A stretch of 64,000 bases of DNA from contig NC_022997.1 in NCBI RefSeq assembly GCF_000503895.1, positions 620,001 to 684,000 of the forward strand, in the 5' to 3' direction. This document shows, piece after piece, positions 52,086 to 60,564 of this stretch (positions are counted from its first letter, which is position 1; each line of letters starts with the position of its first letter). Under the pieces are notes generated by a model. It was not told the origin of the DNA, made no database searches, and saw only the letters and a program-made list of their open reading frames with translations. The stretch is from Hyphomicrobium nitrativorans NL23 (GTDB taxonomy: Bacteria > Pseudomonadota > Alphaproteobacteria > Rhizobiales > Hyphomicrobiaceae). The position numbers were made by a program, and so were the translations under genes.

Positions 52086-53342
52086 TTAGCGGCCCAGCTC
52101 TTCCTTCGTGACGTCGAGCGCCAGATTGATCTCGGCTTCCGTTAGTTCCGAGGAGAGGAAGAAGCGCAGGCGCGCCGCGTTCATCGGGACGCCGGGATAC
52201 ATGATGAAGGACGCGTTGACGCCGCGCTCCAGGACGCGTGCGACCGTCTTGGCCGCGCGGCCCGTGAGGCCGACCATGATCGGCAGCATCGCGATGCCGG
52301 CTGCACGGCCGGTATCGAGGCCGCGTGCGTGTGCGCCTTCGAGGAACATCTTGCTGTTGTTATGCAGGCGCTGAACGCGTTCCGGCTCGCGCTGGACAAT
52401 GCGAAGGGCCGTGAGTGCGGACGCCGTCATCGCCGGGGGAAGGCCGACCGAGAAGACGAAGCCCGGTGCCGCGTAGCGGAGCAGGTCGATCAGTTCGGTG
52501 TTGCCGGCGATGTAGCCGCCGCACGACGCGTAGGCTTTGCTCAGCGTGCCCATCCAAATGTCGACCTTGGCGCCGTCGACGCCGCAATGCTCGGCAAGGC
52601 CGCGGCCCGTTGCGCCGAGCACGCCGCAACCGTGCGCGTCGTCCACCATCAGCCATGCACCGTAGCGCTCCTTGAGCTCGACAATGCGCGCGAGGTCGGG
52701 CAGATCGCCTTCGGTCGAGTACAGACCTTCGATGACGACCATGACGTTGCGGTACTTCGCGCGCTCGGTGCGGAGAATGTTTTCGAGCGCGTCGAGCCGG
52801 TTGTGCTTGAAGCTGCGGGTTTCGGCGCCCGAGAGGCGCATGCCGACGACCGCGCTGTTATGGACGAACTCGTCGTGAACGATCAGGTCGTCGGAGTTCA
52901 TCAACGTGCCGATGGTGGAGACGTTGGCGGCATGGCCACTGACGAAAACGAGGGCGGCTTCCACGCCGATCGTGCGTGCGATTTCCGCTTCGAGCTCGCG
53001 GTGCATCGGCGTGTCGCCCGAGACCATGCGGCTTGCCGAAAGCGTGGTGCCAAAGCGGCTCGTCGCCTCGTTGGCAGCGGCGATCATTTCAGGATGCTGG
53101 CTGAGGCCGAGATAGTCGCACCATGCGAAGTTGAGCACGGGCTTGCCGTCGATGAGCGTCAGCTTGTCCGCCATGCCCTCGGTCGAGCGATAGAACGGGT
53201 TCGGAATACCGAGCGTCTTGGCGAGTGTCTGGTGGTGCTTGATCGCCTTATAGGAGGACAGCGATGAGAACGGCTTGGCCGCTACCGGACGATCCCCATT
53301 GGCGCGCAGCCAGTTCTTCGTTTGAGGAATCAAGTTAAGCAC
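52086..53342 (-). CDS. PLP-dependent alpha-oxoamine synthase family protein, substrate unknown
   Basis: A 418-residue fold-type I PLP enzyme. FAWCDYLGLSQHPEM, SRMVSGDTPMHRELEAEIA, VSGHAANVSTIGTL (His stacking on PLP), MVDDAHGCGVLGATGRGLAE (Asp binding the PLP nitrogen) and WMGTLSKAYASCGGYIAG (the Schiff-base Lys) define the family shared by HemA, BioF, KBL, serine palmitoyltransferase and CqsA. The N-terminus NPFYRSTEG resembles the BioF/SPT-like stand-alone members more than HemA. The reaction is decarboxylative condensation of an amino acid with an acyl-CoA or acyl-ACP. An SDR gene lies upstream on the same strand. Confidence 0.85.
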   Translation of the reverse strand: MLNLIPQTKNWLRANGDRPVAAKPFSSLSSYKAIKHHQTLAKTLGIPNPFYRSTEGMADKLTLIDGKPVLNFAWCDYLGLSQHPEMIAAANEATSRFGTTLSASRMVSGDTPMHRELEAEIARTIGVEAALVFVSGHAANVSTIGTLMNSDDLIVHDEFVHNSAVVGMRLSGAETRSFKHNRLDALENILRTERAKYRNVMVVIEGLYSTEGDLPDLARIVELKERYGAWLMVDDAHGCGVLGATGRGLAEHCGVDGAKVDIWMGTLSKAYASCGGYIAGNTELIDLLRYAAPGFVFSVGLPPAMTASALTALRIVQREPERVQRLHNNSKMFLEGAHARGLDTGRAAGIAMLPIMVGLTGRAAKTVARVLERGVNASFIMYPGVPMNAARLRFFLSSELTEAEINLALDVTKEELGR

Positions 53343-54077
53343 AAGGTACTCCTTAGGTTTGCGGCGCGCAGGGGCAACGCCAGTGTTAGCGGCAAGGCGT
53401 GATCTGGGATGCGTGCGCCGAGGGACGGCAGAAGGCGGCGCTTCCGCTCTGTCCCGGCGCAGGAGAATTTCGGCAGCGGGCGGTGGCCCAGCATCGTGGC
53501 GGGATCGAGGCTGCCGCGATGCGGAGAGCGCGATAGGCTGTCATCGGTTTTGGGTTACCCCTCAGTAAGTATGCCGACGGGTGTGAACCCAATGTGCAGC
53601 CGCAGCTCTCAACAAAAACGGCGTGATGCGTGACGCTTGGAAGGTGACACCGAACCCGAAAGGTATCCTTACTTCAGTTTCGCGAATCTTCTTGTAATTT
53701 TTTACTTGTTGACTCAATAGGTTAACCATTGAGGCCGATCTGATTTGTGAGCAAATATGCATCGAACGCCTTATAAATCGTAATGAACGTGTATCTACGC
53801 GGCTTTACGTCCCATGCTTACTAAAGTCGATTACCGCGAGCGCGCGCGAAAAGCACTATGGGAAATCCGGCGAGAACGTCTCGATCCGCAAGCCGACTCA
53901 AGCGCCCGACCGCTGGCGCGATGCCGTGACCGGAAAAAATCATGATCACGACGACAACCCGTCGTGTGCTGCAAAGTTCCCTATGCATCGCGAGCGGACG
54001 TGCCGTCGATGCAGGGTCTGGGGACGTGAGTGGGCCGCAACGAAAGTCGTCTTGCCGCGCGCGTCTCTTTCAGGTGT
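53343..54077. other. 735-bp intergenic region upstream of the oxoamine synthase gene
   Basis: No supported gene. The interval 53650-53800 is clearly more AT-rich than its surroundings and contains the palindrome at 53713-53733, so it probably holds the promoter or operator of the oxoamine synthase gene, or an untranslated RNA. Several short open frames exist but lack Shine-Dalgarno sequences and protein-like composition. Confidence 0.5.
53713..53733. promoter_or_regulatory. 20-bp palindromic site, candidate operator
   Basis: CTCAAT-A-GGTTAACC-ATTGAG: outer arms of six bases and an inner 8-bp perfect palindrome, with a single extra A on one side. It lies in an AT-rich stretch about 370 bp upstream of the oxoamine synthase start. 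The binding protein is unknown. Confidence 0.4.
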
Positions 54078-54926
54078 TCACGCGCGTATGCGATGGAGAC
54101 CGAGGAGGCGCGAAACGCCGCGGCGCATGAGCCTGCTCGGAATCTTTCCGCGTACGGCATGCGTGATGCGCGCCAGCGGGCCCACGGGATAACGAAAGCG
54201 AGGGCGTTGTGCTTCGAGCGCTTTTACGATGACGCGTGCAACTTCGATCGGATCGCGCGCCGTGCGTTCCGTGTGCTCGTCGGCTGCCTTGAAGAGCTGC
54301 TGCGACCAAGCGTAGTACGGGCTTTCGGGCGGCATGATGTGGGGCGAGTTTTCCCAGATCGGCGTGCGATAGGGGCCGGGCTCGACGAGGATCGCTTCGA
54401 TCCCGAACAGGTTGAGTTCATGTGCGGCGGCTTCCGCCCACCCTTCGATGGCCCACTTCGAGGCGCAGTAGATGGCGTTTCCAGGCTGCCCCATGAATGC
54501 AGCGTCGCTCGATACAATGAGAACGCGTCCGTGCCGTTGGTTGCGGAACGTGGGCATCAGCGCGCGCGTCAACGCGACGACGCCAAAGAAATTCGTTTCC
54601 ATGACATGCCGCGATTGATCGTCCCGGATGTCTTCGAACGCGCCGCCGACGGCAACGCCGGCATTGTGTACGACCGCATCGAGTTGGCCGCCGGTTTTCG
54701 ATAGTACGGCTTCGACCGCGGCGGAGATCGATGCGGCGTCTGTCACGTCGAGCTGTGCGATCTCGACACGGTCGCGAAGTCCCGCATCGACAAGCGCGCT
54801 TTCGAGCGGTCCGCTCTTTGCGGTCTTGCGCATCGTGGCGAACACGCGCCATCCCTGCTTCGCAAGCGCGACGACGGTATCCAATCCGATACCCGAGGAC
54901 GTGCCGGTTACGATCACGTTTTTCAT
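54078..54926 (-). CDS. short-chain dehydrogenase/reductase
   Basis: A 282-residue classical SDR. The NADP-binding motif is VTGTSSGIGLDTV (about residues 5-17), VVHNAGVAVGG occupies the NNAG position, IVSSDAAF carries the catalytic Ser, and YCASKWAIEGW the Tyr-x3-Lys. PGPYRTPIWENS follows. The ATG at 54926 starts the protein directly at the Rossmann motif; an upstream in-frame ATG at 54962 adds 12 residues. The C-terminus is basic (RLMRRGVSRLLGLHRIRA). It resembles 3-ketoacyl or 3-ketosphinganine reductases; the substrate is not known. Confidence 0.88.
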   Translation of the reverse strand: MKNVIVTGTSSGIGLDTVVALAKQGWRVFATMRKTAKSGPLESALVDAGLRDRVEIAQLDVTDAASISAAVEAVLSKTGGQLDAVVHNAGVAVGGAFEDIRDDQSRHVMETNFFGVVALTRALMPTFRNQRHGRVLIVSSDAAFMGQPGNAIYCASKWAIEGWAEAAAHELNLFGIEAILVEPGPYRTPIWENSPHIMPPESPYYAWSQQLFKAADEHTERTARDPIEVARVIVKALEAQRPRFRYPVGPLARITHAVRGKIPSRLMRRGVSRLLGLHRIRA

Positions 54927-55232
54927 TCGCGTTCTTTCTTCGCCAGGTGCCGAGCCAGTCACGAGCGTTGCCGCGCCGAAGGCCGCTGGCGTGTTCTCTG
55001 TTCTATTGGCGGCCGGTTCAAGGATTGCGGGTCAGTATCGTTGACGCGTGGCCCGGCCGAAGCGCCGGTCATCCTTAACGGGGCACCGCGTGCGGCCTGG
55101 CGTGAGGGGCGACCTCAAATTTCGAGGCGAGGTTCTTTCCGACGGGGGTGCCGCTGGCGTGCGCTATAGAGGGGGTGGCGCGTGACCGCCCCCAAAACGC
55201 GTTTCATATTGTCTGATGAAACAAAAACTTGA

Positions 55233-55317
55233 TGGTGCCCAGAAGAGGACTCGAACCTCCACGCCTCGCGGCGCTGCTACCTGAAAGCAGTGCGTCTACC
55301 AATTCCGCCATCTGGGC
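55233..55317 (-). tRNA. tRNA-Leu (anticodon CAG)
   Basis: An 85-base tRNA with encoded CCA. Acceptor arms GCCCAGA/TCTGGGC pair perfectly; the D arm is GCGGAATTGGTAGACGC. The anticodon stem-loop CTGCT-TTCAGGT-AGCAG gives anticodon CAG. A variable arm follows, as expected for leucine tRNA, and the T arm GGAGGTTCGAGTCCTCT is intact. Confidence 0.95.
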
Positions 55318-55468
55318 AAGCCGTGAAGCCTGCGGCGCCATGAACTAGGGGGTGGCGCGCCCGTTGTCAATTGACAGGGATGACCGAGATCAGGGATCGG
55401 TGCATATCACGTGCTTATATGGAGCGGTAACATCGCGGTTCCGGACTGGTGAGGGCGGGGTAGACGAC

Positions 55469-56452
55469 ATGGCACCACAAGGCGGCAGCAACAGTCTCGT
55501 CACAATTTTCGGAGGGCCGGGGTTCGTCGGCCGGCACGCCGTGCGTGCGCTGGCGCAAAACGGGTATCGAATCCGGGCTGCGTCCCGGCGGCCGGATCTT
55601 GCCGGCCATCTGCAACCCATGGGAGACGTTGGGCAGATCCAACCCGTGCAGGCCAACCTCCGGTTTCCGGATTCGGTGGCGCGGGCCGTCGAAGGCGTGG
55701 ATGCGGTCGTCAATGCGGTCGGCATCCTGGCGCCCTCGGGAGCGCAGACGTTCGCGGCGGTTCACGTGGACGGGGCGCGGGCGGTGGCCAAGGCCGCCAA
55801 GGCCGCGGGAGCGCGGCGTTTCATACATGTGTCCGCCATCGGGGCCTCGGCGGCGTCGCGCGCTCACTATGCGCAGACCAAGGCGGCAGGCGAAGCTGCG
55901 GTGCTGGAGGAGTTTCCCGAGGCCGTCATTCTCCGTCCCTCGATCGTGTTCGGGCCGGAGGACGAGTTTTTCAATCGCTTCGCCTCGCTCGCGCGCGTGT
56001 CGCCGGTGCTGCCGCTGATCGGCGGGGGGCACACCCGCTTTCAGCCGATCTACGTGGGCGATCTCGCGGCGGCGATTGCGGCCGTCGTGAACGGGGCCGG
56101 GACGCCGGGGACGGTTTACGAACTCGGCGGGCCGGAGGTGCTGACGTTCCGCGAGCTGATGGAGCGGACGCTTCTTTATGCCGACCGGCGCAGCAAGCTC
56201 GTTTCGCTGCCGTTCTGGCTCGCGAAGCTGCAGGCGCTTGCAACCTGGCCGCTGCCGAATTCCCTGCGCCCGCTGACGGTTGATCAGGTGCGCCTGCTTC
56301 AGAGCGACAACGTGGTGAGCGACGAGGCGCTCAAGCAGGGGCGGACGCTGGCCGCGCTCGGCGTCGATGTGCCGGACGCCATCGGTTCCATCGTGCCGGG
56401 CTATCTCGAACGCTTCAGGTCCAAGGGACAGTATTGGCGCTATCGCGGTTAG
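55469..56452 (+). CDS. NAD(P)-binding protein, complex I NDUFA9 subunit-like
   Basis: A 327-residue atypical SDR. The dinucleotide motif VTIFGGPGFVGRHAVRAL (about residues 11-28) is followed by VDAVVNAVGILAPSG, RFIHVSAIGASAASRAHYAQ (Ser and Tyr with Lys at the active-site position), ILRPSIVFGPEDEFFNRFA and FQPIYVGDLAAAI. This pattern matches alphaproteobacterial homologues of the NDUFA9 subunit of complex I. Its exact role in bacteria is not settled. The ATG at 55469 is chosen because the Rossmann motif follows closely. Confidence 0.88.
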   Translation: MAPQGGSNSLVTIFGGPGFVGRHAVRALAQNGYRIRAASRRPDLAGHLQPMGDVGQIQPVQANLRFPDSVARAVEGVDAVVNAVGILAPSGAQTFAAVHVDGARAVAKAAKAAGARRFIHVSAIGASAASRAHYAQTKAAGEAAVLEEFPEAVILRPSIVFGPEDEFFNRFASLARVSPVLPLIGGGHTRFQPIYVGDLAAAIAAVVNGAGTPGTVYELGGPEVLTFRELMERTLLYADRRSKLVSLPFWLAKLQALATWPLPNSLRPLTVDQVRLLQSDNVVSDEALKQGRTLAALGVDVPDAIGSIVPGYLERFRSKGQYWRYRG

Positions 56453-56511
56453 CGAGACCGTTGTGCAGGGCGGGGGACCAATCAACCGCTTATCTGCGGC
56501 TCTTCCTCCGC

Positions 56512-57174
56512 TTACGACATGGCCGCGCGGCATTCCTCATCGGGAGGAAGCGGATCGCACTCCGTCGTGTCGACACAGGCTTCGAGCGCGCTCCGCACGT
56601 CGCGCGTGTAAAGACCGTCGATCGGTCCTTTGTAGAAGCCCGCCGCTTCGAGGCCGCATTGATAGAGCCGTACGAGGGGCTCTCCACCGAGCCGCATCGC
56701 GCGTTCGTAATCGCGGAGCGCCGGGCGGCGCTCGCCGAGCGCTTGGCGAATGTGGGCACGGGTGTCGTGCGCGTGTGGACTTGCGGGGCCGAGTACGAGC
56801 GAACGCTCGACATCCTCCAGGCCGTCCTCCAGCCGATTCAGCTTATATTTGACCCAGGCGCGGTTGTTGAACGACATCGCCGAACCGGGGTCCAGCTCGA
56901 TCGCCCTGTCGTAGTCGGGGAGCGATTCGTCGAGCTTGCCTTTGAGCGAGAGGGCGAGCGCGCGCATCGCGTAAGCGAGGCTCTTGGTTCCGGCGTCGAT
57001 GTTCGGGTTCTCGATCAGATCGGTGCATCCGGCGATGCGCCGCTCGTTGTTTTGGCTGAAGCATTCGGAGGTCGAGGTGGACGCCGCGCCAGCCGGCATC
57101 GCGCAGGCCAAGAGCGCTCCGGTGAGAAGGGCCGCCAGGCGGTAGTTTCGGCTATGGCGCGAAAGGACCGTCAT
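56512..57174 (-). CDS. secreted TPR protein with peptidoglycan-binding-like C-terminus
   Basis: A 220-residue protein. The signal peptide LAALLTGALLACAMPAGAAS is cut at about residue 30. Residues about 50-165 form TPR-like helices: AYAMRALALSLKGKLDESLP, DYDRAIELDPGSAMSFNNRA and DVERSLVLGPASPHAHDTRA. The C-terminus (GLEAAGFYKGPIDGLYTRDV) resembles a PG_binding_1 motif, with four Cys in the last 60 residues that could form disulphides. It is likely periplasmic; the function is unknown. The same FYKGPI[DN]G motif ends the SEL1 protein at 60565. Confidence 0.78.
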   Translation of the reverse strand: MTVLSRHSRNYRLAALLTGALLACAMPAGAASTSTSECFSQNNERRIAGCTDLIENPNIDAGTKSLAYAMRALALSLKGKLDESLPDYDRAIELDPGSAMSFNNRAWVKYKLNRLEDGLEDVERSLVLGPASPHAHDTRAHIRQALGERRPALRDYERAMRLGGEPLVRLYQCGLEAAGFYKGPIDGLYTRDVRSALEACVDTTECDPLPPDEECRAAMS

Positions 57175-57245
57175 CGGTAACCATTGCTCTCCCGTGGCTG
57201 GGCGTCCGGCGAATACTCTATGATAGCATTATGTTAAGGTGCGCC

Positions 57246-57284
57246 CACGCTTCAGGCTGATAGGGCCTGAAGCGATCATGGTCT
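57246..57284. repeat. palindromic repeat (family 1), partial copy 2
   Basis: This 39-base copy lacks the left outer arm of the 51-bp unit and has A instead of G in the loop (CTGATAG for CTGGTAG). It lies 8 bp before the full copy at 57293 in the same orientation. Confidence 0.8.
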
Positions 57285-57292
57285 CTTGAGTT

Positions 57293-57343
57293 AGACCGAT
57301 GATTCACGCTTCAGGCTGGTAGGGCCTGAAGCGATCATGGTCT
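57293..57343. repeat. 51-bp palindromic repeat (family 1), copy 3
   Basis: Identical to 39925-39975 over all 51 bases. It lies in the gap between the TPR gene and coaBC, about 130 bp before the coaBC start, so it could also fold in the coaBC leader if transcription starts upstream. Confidence 0.85.
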
Positions 57344-57471
57344 AGGATGCCCTGAAGCCGCAATTGCGGCGAGAGAGGCGGAGCATCTCGCGCGGGGCGG
57401 CAACTGCCTGCATAATGGCCGCTCTCTTTAATGCTGACCAAGCCTTTCCCGTTCGAGGCCGACAGGACAAC

Positions 57472-58749
57472 ATGAAACGCGTTCTGCTCATCATCGGCGG
57501 CGGAATTGCCGCCTACAAATCGCTCGATCTCATCCGGCGTCTCAAAGAGCGCGGGATGTCGGTGCGGTGCGTGCTGACGAAAGGCGGGCAGGAGTTCATC
57601 ACGCCGCTTGCGGTGGGCGCGATCAGCAACGAGCACGTGGCGACGGATCTGTTCGATCTCAACGCTGAGCGGGAGATCGGACACATCCGGCTAGCGCGAG
57701 AAGCCGATGTCGTCGTGGTGGCGCCTGCGACGGCGGATCTGCTGGCCCGCATGGCGCAGGGGCAAGCCAACGACATGGCGACCGCTATTCTGCTTGCGAC
57801 GCGCGCGCCTGTGCTTGCGGCGCCGGCTATGAACCCGGCCATGTGGGCGCACGCCGCCACGCAGCGGAACGTCAAGCAACTCGCCGCCGATGGCGTGGCG
57901 TTCATCGGACCGAACGCGGGCGAAATGGCCGAGCGGGGCGAAGCCGGTGTCGGGCGAATGGCAGAGGTCGCGGAGATCGTGCCGCGTGTGGAGCAGTTGC
58001 TCGAAGGGGAGAGCGAGGCGCGTCGCGGGTTCGGGTTCATCGACGTTGCGGACCGGCGGCCCTCCGGTGGAAAGCTTCCGCTGGCCGGGCGGCACGTGCT
58101 TGTCACGAGCGGGCCGACTCACGAGCCCATCGATCCCGTGCGCTACATTGCCAACCGCTCGTCCGGTAAGCAGGGCCACGCGGTTGCGGCGGCCGCGCAA
58201 AAGCTTGGCGCGCGGGTGACGCTGATCACGGGGCCGGTCGAGATCGCGGACCCTGAGGGCGTCACCGTGCAGCACGTGGAGACGGCGCAGGAGATGCTGA
58301 CGGCCGTCGAGGCGGCGCTTCCTGCCGATGTCGCCGTGTTCGCGGCGGCTGTCGCGGACTGGCGCGTCGCGAGTGCGGCCGAGGGTAAGATCAAAAAGGC
58401 GAAGGGTGCGCCTCCGCCAGCGCTGCATCTTGCCGAAAACGCGGACATCCTTGCCACGGTGGCGCGGCTCAAACCGCGCCGCCGGCCGCAACTCGTGATC
58501 GGCTTCGCGGCGGAAACGGACGCGGTGGTGGAGAACGCGGAACGCAAGCGCAGCGCCAAGGCCGTGGACTGGATCGTCGCCAATGACGTCTCGCAGGGCT
58601 CCGGCGTTTTCGGCGGTGAGCGCAATACGGTGCATCTCGTCACCGCGCAGGGTGTCGAGAACTGGCCGCAAATGAGCAAAGCGGATGTGGCTGCTGCCCT
58701 GATCGGCCGCGCGGCTCGTTATCTCGCGCAGTCGGTCGAGCAGGTGTGA
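57472..58749 (+). CDS. coaBC: bifunctional phosphopantothenoylcysteine decarboxylase / phosphopantothenate-cysteine ligase
   Basis: A 425-residue fusion enzyme of coenzyme A synthesis. The CoaC half (residues 1-185) has the flavin-binding GGGIAAYKSLDLIRRLKERG and APAMNPAMWAHAATQRNV with the substrate-binding PxMNxxMW motif. The CoaB half (about 203-425) starts LAGRHVLVTSGPTHEPIDPV, then RYIANRSSGKQGHAVAAAAQ and the loop AADWRVASAAEGKIKK-type segment. The ATG at 57472 is seven bases after AGGA. dut follows 33 bp downstream, a common pairing. Confidence 0.95.
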   Translation: MKRVLLIIGGGIAAYKSLDLIRRLKERGMSVRCVLTKGGQEFITPLAVGAISNEHVATDLFDLNAEREIGHIRLAREADVVVVAPATADLLARMAQGQANDMATAILLATRAPVLAAPAMNPAMWAHAATQRNVKQLAADGVAFIGPNAGEMAERGEAGVGRMAEVAEIVPRVEQLLEGESEARRGFGFIDVADRRPSGGKLPLAGRHVLVTSGPTHEPIDPVRYIANRSSGKQGHAVAAAAQKLGARVTLITGPVEIADPEGVTVQHVETAQEMLTAVEAALPADVAVFAAAVADWRVASAAEGKIKKAKGAPPPALHLAENADILATVARLKPRRRPQLVIGFAAETDAVVENAERKRSAKAVDWIVANDVSQGSGVFGGERNTVHLVTAQGVENWPQMSKADVAAALIGRAARYLAQSVEQV

Positions 58750-58782
58750 GGATTGCCTCAAAAAAAAGAGGGGGAGCAGGGC

Positions 58783-59370
58783 GTGGCGGTGACGGTGCGT
58801 GTCGTGGTGTTGAACCATGGCGAGGGGCTGGCGCTGCCGGCCTACCAAACGGACGACGCGGCGGGGCTCGACCTCGTGGCAGCGGTGCCTGAGGGCAAGC
58901 CCGTGCAGATTGCGCCGGGAGCGCGGGCGCTGGTCCCGACGGGGCTCCAGATCGAGCTGCCGCGCGGGTATGAGGCGCAGGTGCGGCCACGCTCGGGGCT
59001 GGCCCTGAAGCATGGCGTCACGTGTCTCAACAGCCCCGGCACCATCGACGCGGATTATCGCGGAGAGGTGGGCGTCATCCTGGCCAATCTCGGACAAGAG
59101 CCGTTTGCCGTGAGCCGTGGAGACCGGATCGCCCAACTTGTCGTGGCGCCGGTCACGCGGGCGGTGCTTCGGCCCGTTGCGGCGTTGTCGACGACCCGGC
59201 GCGGGGCGGGAGGTTTCGGCTCGACCAAGACGAAGACGGCCCTGAAGGCTGCGAAGAGCCCGGCGAGAGCTGCGGCGAAGGCCGCTCCGAACCGCCAATC
59301 GCAAAAGAAGGTGAAGGCTGGCGCGACGCCGCGTCCGAAGCCGCCACGGAAAAAAGCTGTGAAATCGTGA
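58783..59370 (+). CDS. dut: dUTP diphosphatase with a Lys/Ala-rich C-terminal tail
   Basis: A 195-residue protein. Residues 1-148 are a normal trimeric dUTPase: [12 protein letters not shown] (motif I), [13 protein letters not shown] (II), [19 protein letters not shown] (III), [10 protein letters not shown] (IV) and RGAGGFGST (V). It hydrolyses dUTP to dUMP and keeps uracil out of DNA. Motif V normally ends the protein; here about 48 more residues follow, very rich in Lys, Ala and Pro ([28 protein letters not shown]), like histone H1 tails. The GTG at 58783 is preferred, with GGGGAG six bases upstream; an in-frame TTG lies at 58753. Confidence 0.93.
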   Translation: MAVTVRVVVLNHGEGLALPAYQTDDAAGLDLVAAVPEGKPVQIAPGARALVPTGLQIELPRGYEAQVRPRSGLALKHGVTCLNSPGTIDADYRGEVGVILANLGQEPFAVSRGDRIAQLVVAPVTRAVLRPVAALSTTRRGAGGFGSTKTKTALKAAKSPARAAAKAAPNRQSQKKVKAGATPRPKPPRKKAVKS

Positions 59371-59476
59371 GGTTACGCAACATTGGGGGCGGCGGATTTT
59401 GCGGCGGCGGGCGGACAAAAAAGTGCCGGCGGCCTTTGGGCATCGCATAAAATATGCGAAAAGCACCCCATGAAGC

Positions 59477-59499
59477 CCCTCGATTCACGGAATCGAGGG
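59477..59499. promoter_or_regulatory. perfect 10-bp inverted repeat in the cysK leader
   Basis: CCCTCGATTC-ACG-GAATCGAGGG, 17 bp before the cysK Shine-Dalgarno. No T run follows, so it is not a standard terminator. It could be an operator for a dimeric regulator or a hairpin in the cysK leader. Confidence 0.5.
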
Positions 59500-59529
59500 T
59501 GAAGCGAGACGACCGTGGAGAGCAAGACT

Positions 59530-60528
59530 GTGGCCGACACCGAGATCAAGACCTTGAACGCGACCAAGAGCTGGGGCCGTGGGCGCGTCTACAACGACAT
59601 CACGGAGACGATCGGGCACACACCGCTCGTGAAGCTGGGGCGGATTGCGAAGGCTGCGGGCGCCAAGGCCGACGTGCTGATGAAGCTCGAATTCTTCAAT
59701 CCGCTGTCGTCGGTCAAGGATCGTATCGGCGTGGCGATGATCGACGTGCTCGAAGCCGAGGGCAAGATCGCGCCGGGCAAGACCGTGCTCGTGGAGCCGA
59801 CATCGGGCAATACGGGCATCGGTCTCGCGTTTGTCGCCGCCGCACGCGGGTACGAACTCAAGCTCGTGATGCCGGAATCGATGTCGGTCGAGCGGCGCAA
59901 GATTTTGGCGCATCTCGGGGCCGATCTCGTGCTGACGCCGGCTGCGGGCGGGATGCCGGGCGCCATCGACAAGGCGAATCAGTTGCTGGCCGAGATCCCC
60001 GGTGCCGTGCAGCCGAGCCAGTTCGAGAACCCTGCAAACCCGCTCGTTCATGAAAAGACGACGGCCGAGGAGATCTGGACCGACACGGGCGGGAAGGTCG
60101 ACGTGCTCGTGATCGGTGTCGGTACGGGCGGTACGCTTTCGGGATGCGGCCGCGTGCTCAAGGCGCGCAAACCGGACCTCAAGATCGTGGCCGTGGAGCC
60201 TGAGGGCAGCCCGATTCTTTCCGGCGGTGCGCGCGGTCCGCACAAGATCCAGGGCATCGGCGCCGGTTTCGTGCCGAAGGTGCTCGATACGAGCCTGATC
60301 GACGAGGTGGTGCGCGTTTCGAATGAAAGCGCCTTCGAAACGTCGCGATCTCTTGCGAAAACTGAAGGGATTCCGGGCGGTATCTCGACGGGCGCTAACC
60401 TTTGGGCGGCGCTGCAGGTCGCGGCCCGCGACGAGCTTGCCGGCAAGACGGTGGTGACGTTCGCCCCCTCGGCCGCCGAGCGCTACTTCACCGGCGAGCT
60501 GTTTCTCGATCCGCCGGCGAAGGCGTAA
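59530..60528 (+). CDS. cysK: cysteine synthase A (O-acetylserine sulfhydrylase)
   Basis: A 332-residue PLP enzyme that makes cysteine from O-acetylserine and sulfide. GHTPLVKLGRIAKAAG starts the core, the PLP Lys is in FFNPLSSVKDRIGVAM, the phosphate or substrate loop is VEPTSGNTGIGLAFV, and GVGTGGTLSGCGRVLK and KIQGIGAGFVPKVLD complete the CysK signature. The GTG at 59530 is preferred because GGAG lies nine bases upstream; GTG at 59515 is the alternative. Confidence 0.94.
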   Translation: MADTEIKTLNATKSWGRGRVYNDITETIGHTPLVKLGRIAKAAGAKADVLMKLEFFNPLSSVKDRIGVAMIDVLEAEGKIAPGKTVLVEPTSGNTGIGLAFVAAARGYELKLVMPESMSVERRKILAHLGADLVLTPAAGGMPGAIDKANQLLAEIPGAVQPSQFENPANPLVHEKTTAEEIWTDTGGKVDVLVIGVGTGGTLSGCGRVLKARKPDLKIVAVEPEGSPILSGGARGPHKIQGIGAGFVPKVLDTSLIDEVVRVSNESAFETSRSLAKTEGIPGGISTGANLWAALQVAARDELAGKTVVTFAPSAAERYFTGELFLDPPAKA

Positions 60529-60564
60529 GCTTCGCGTTGGGCTTTGGTCGTTAAATTGGGAATC

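Noticed and set aside
52086-53342. 5-aminolevulinate synthase (hemA) as the identity of the oxoamine synthase
   Set aside because: The N-terminal region and the segment around SRMVSGDTPMHRELE resemble BioF/SPT/KBL-type members more than alphaproteobacterial HemA, which has the typical GSGGTRNISG segment instead.
53562-53762. 66-codon minus-strand open frame upstream of the oxoamine synthase
   Set aside because: No convincing ribosome binding site and composition follows the AT-rich island, not coding sequence.
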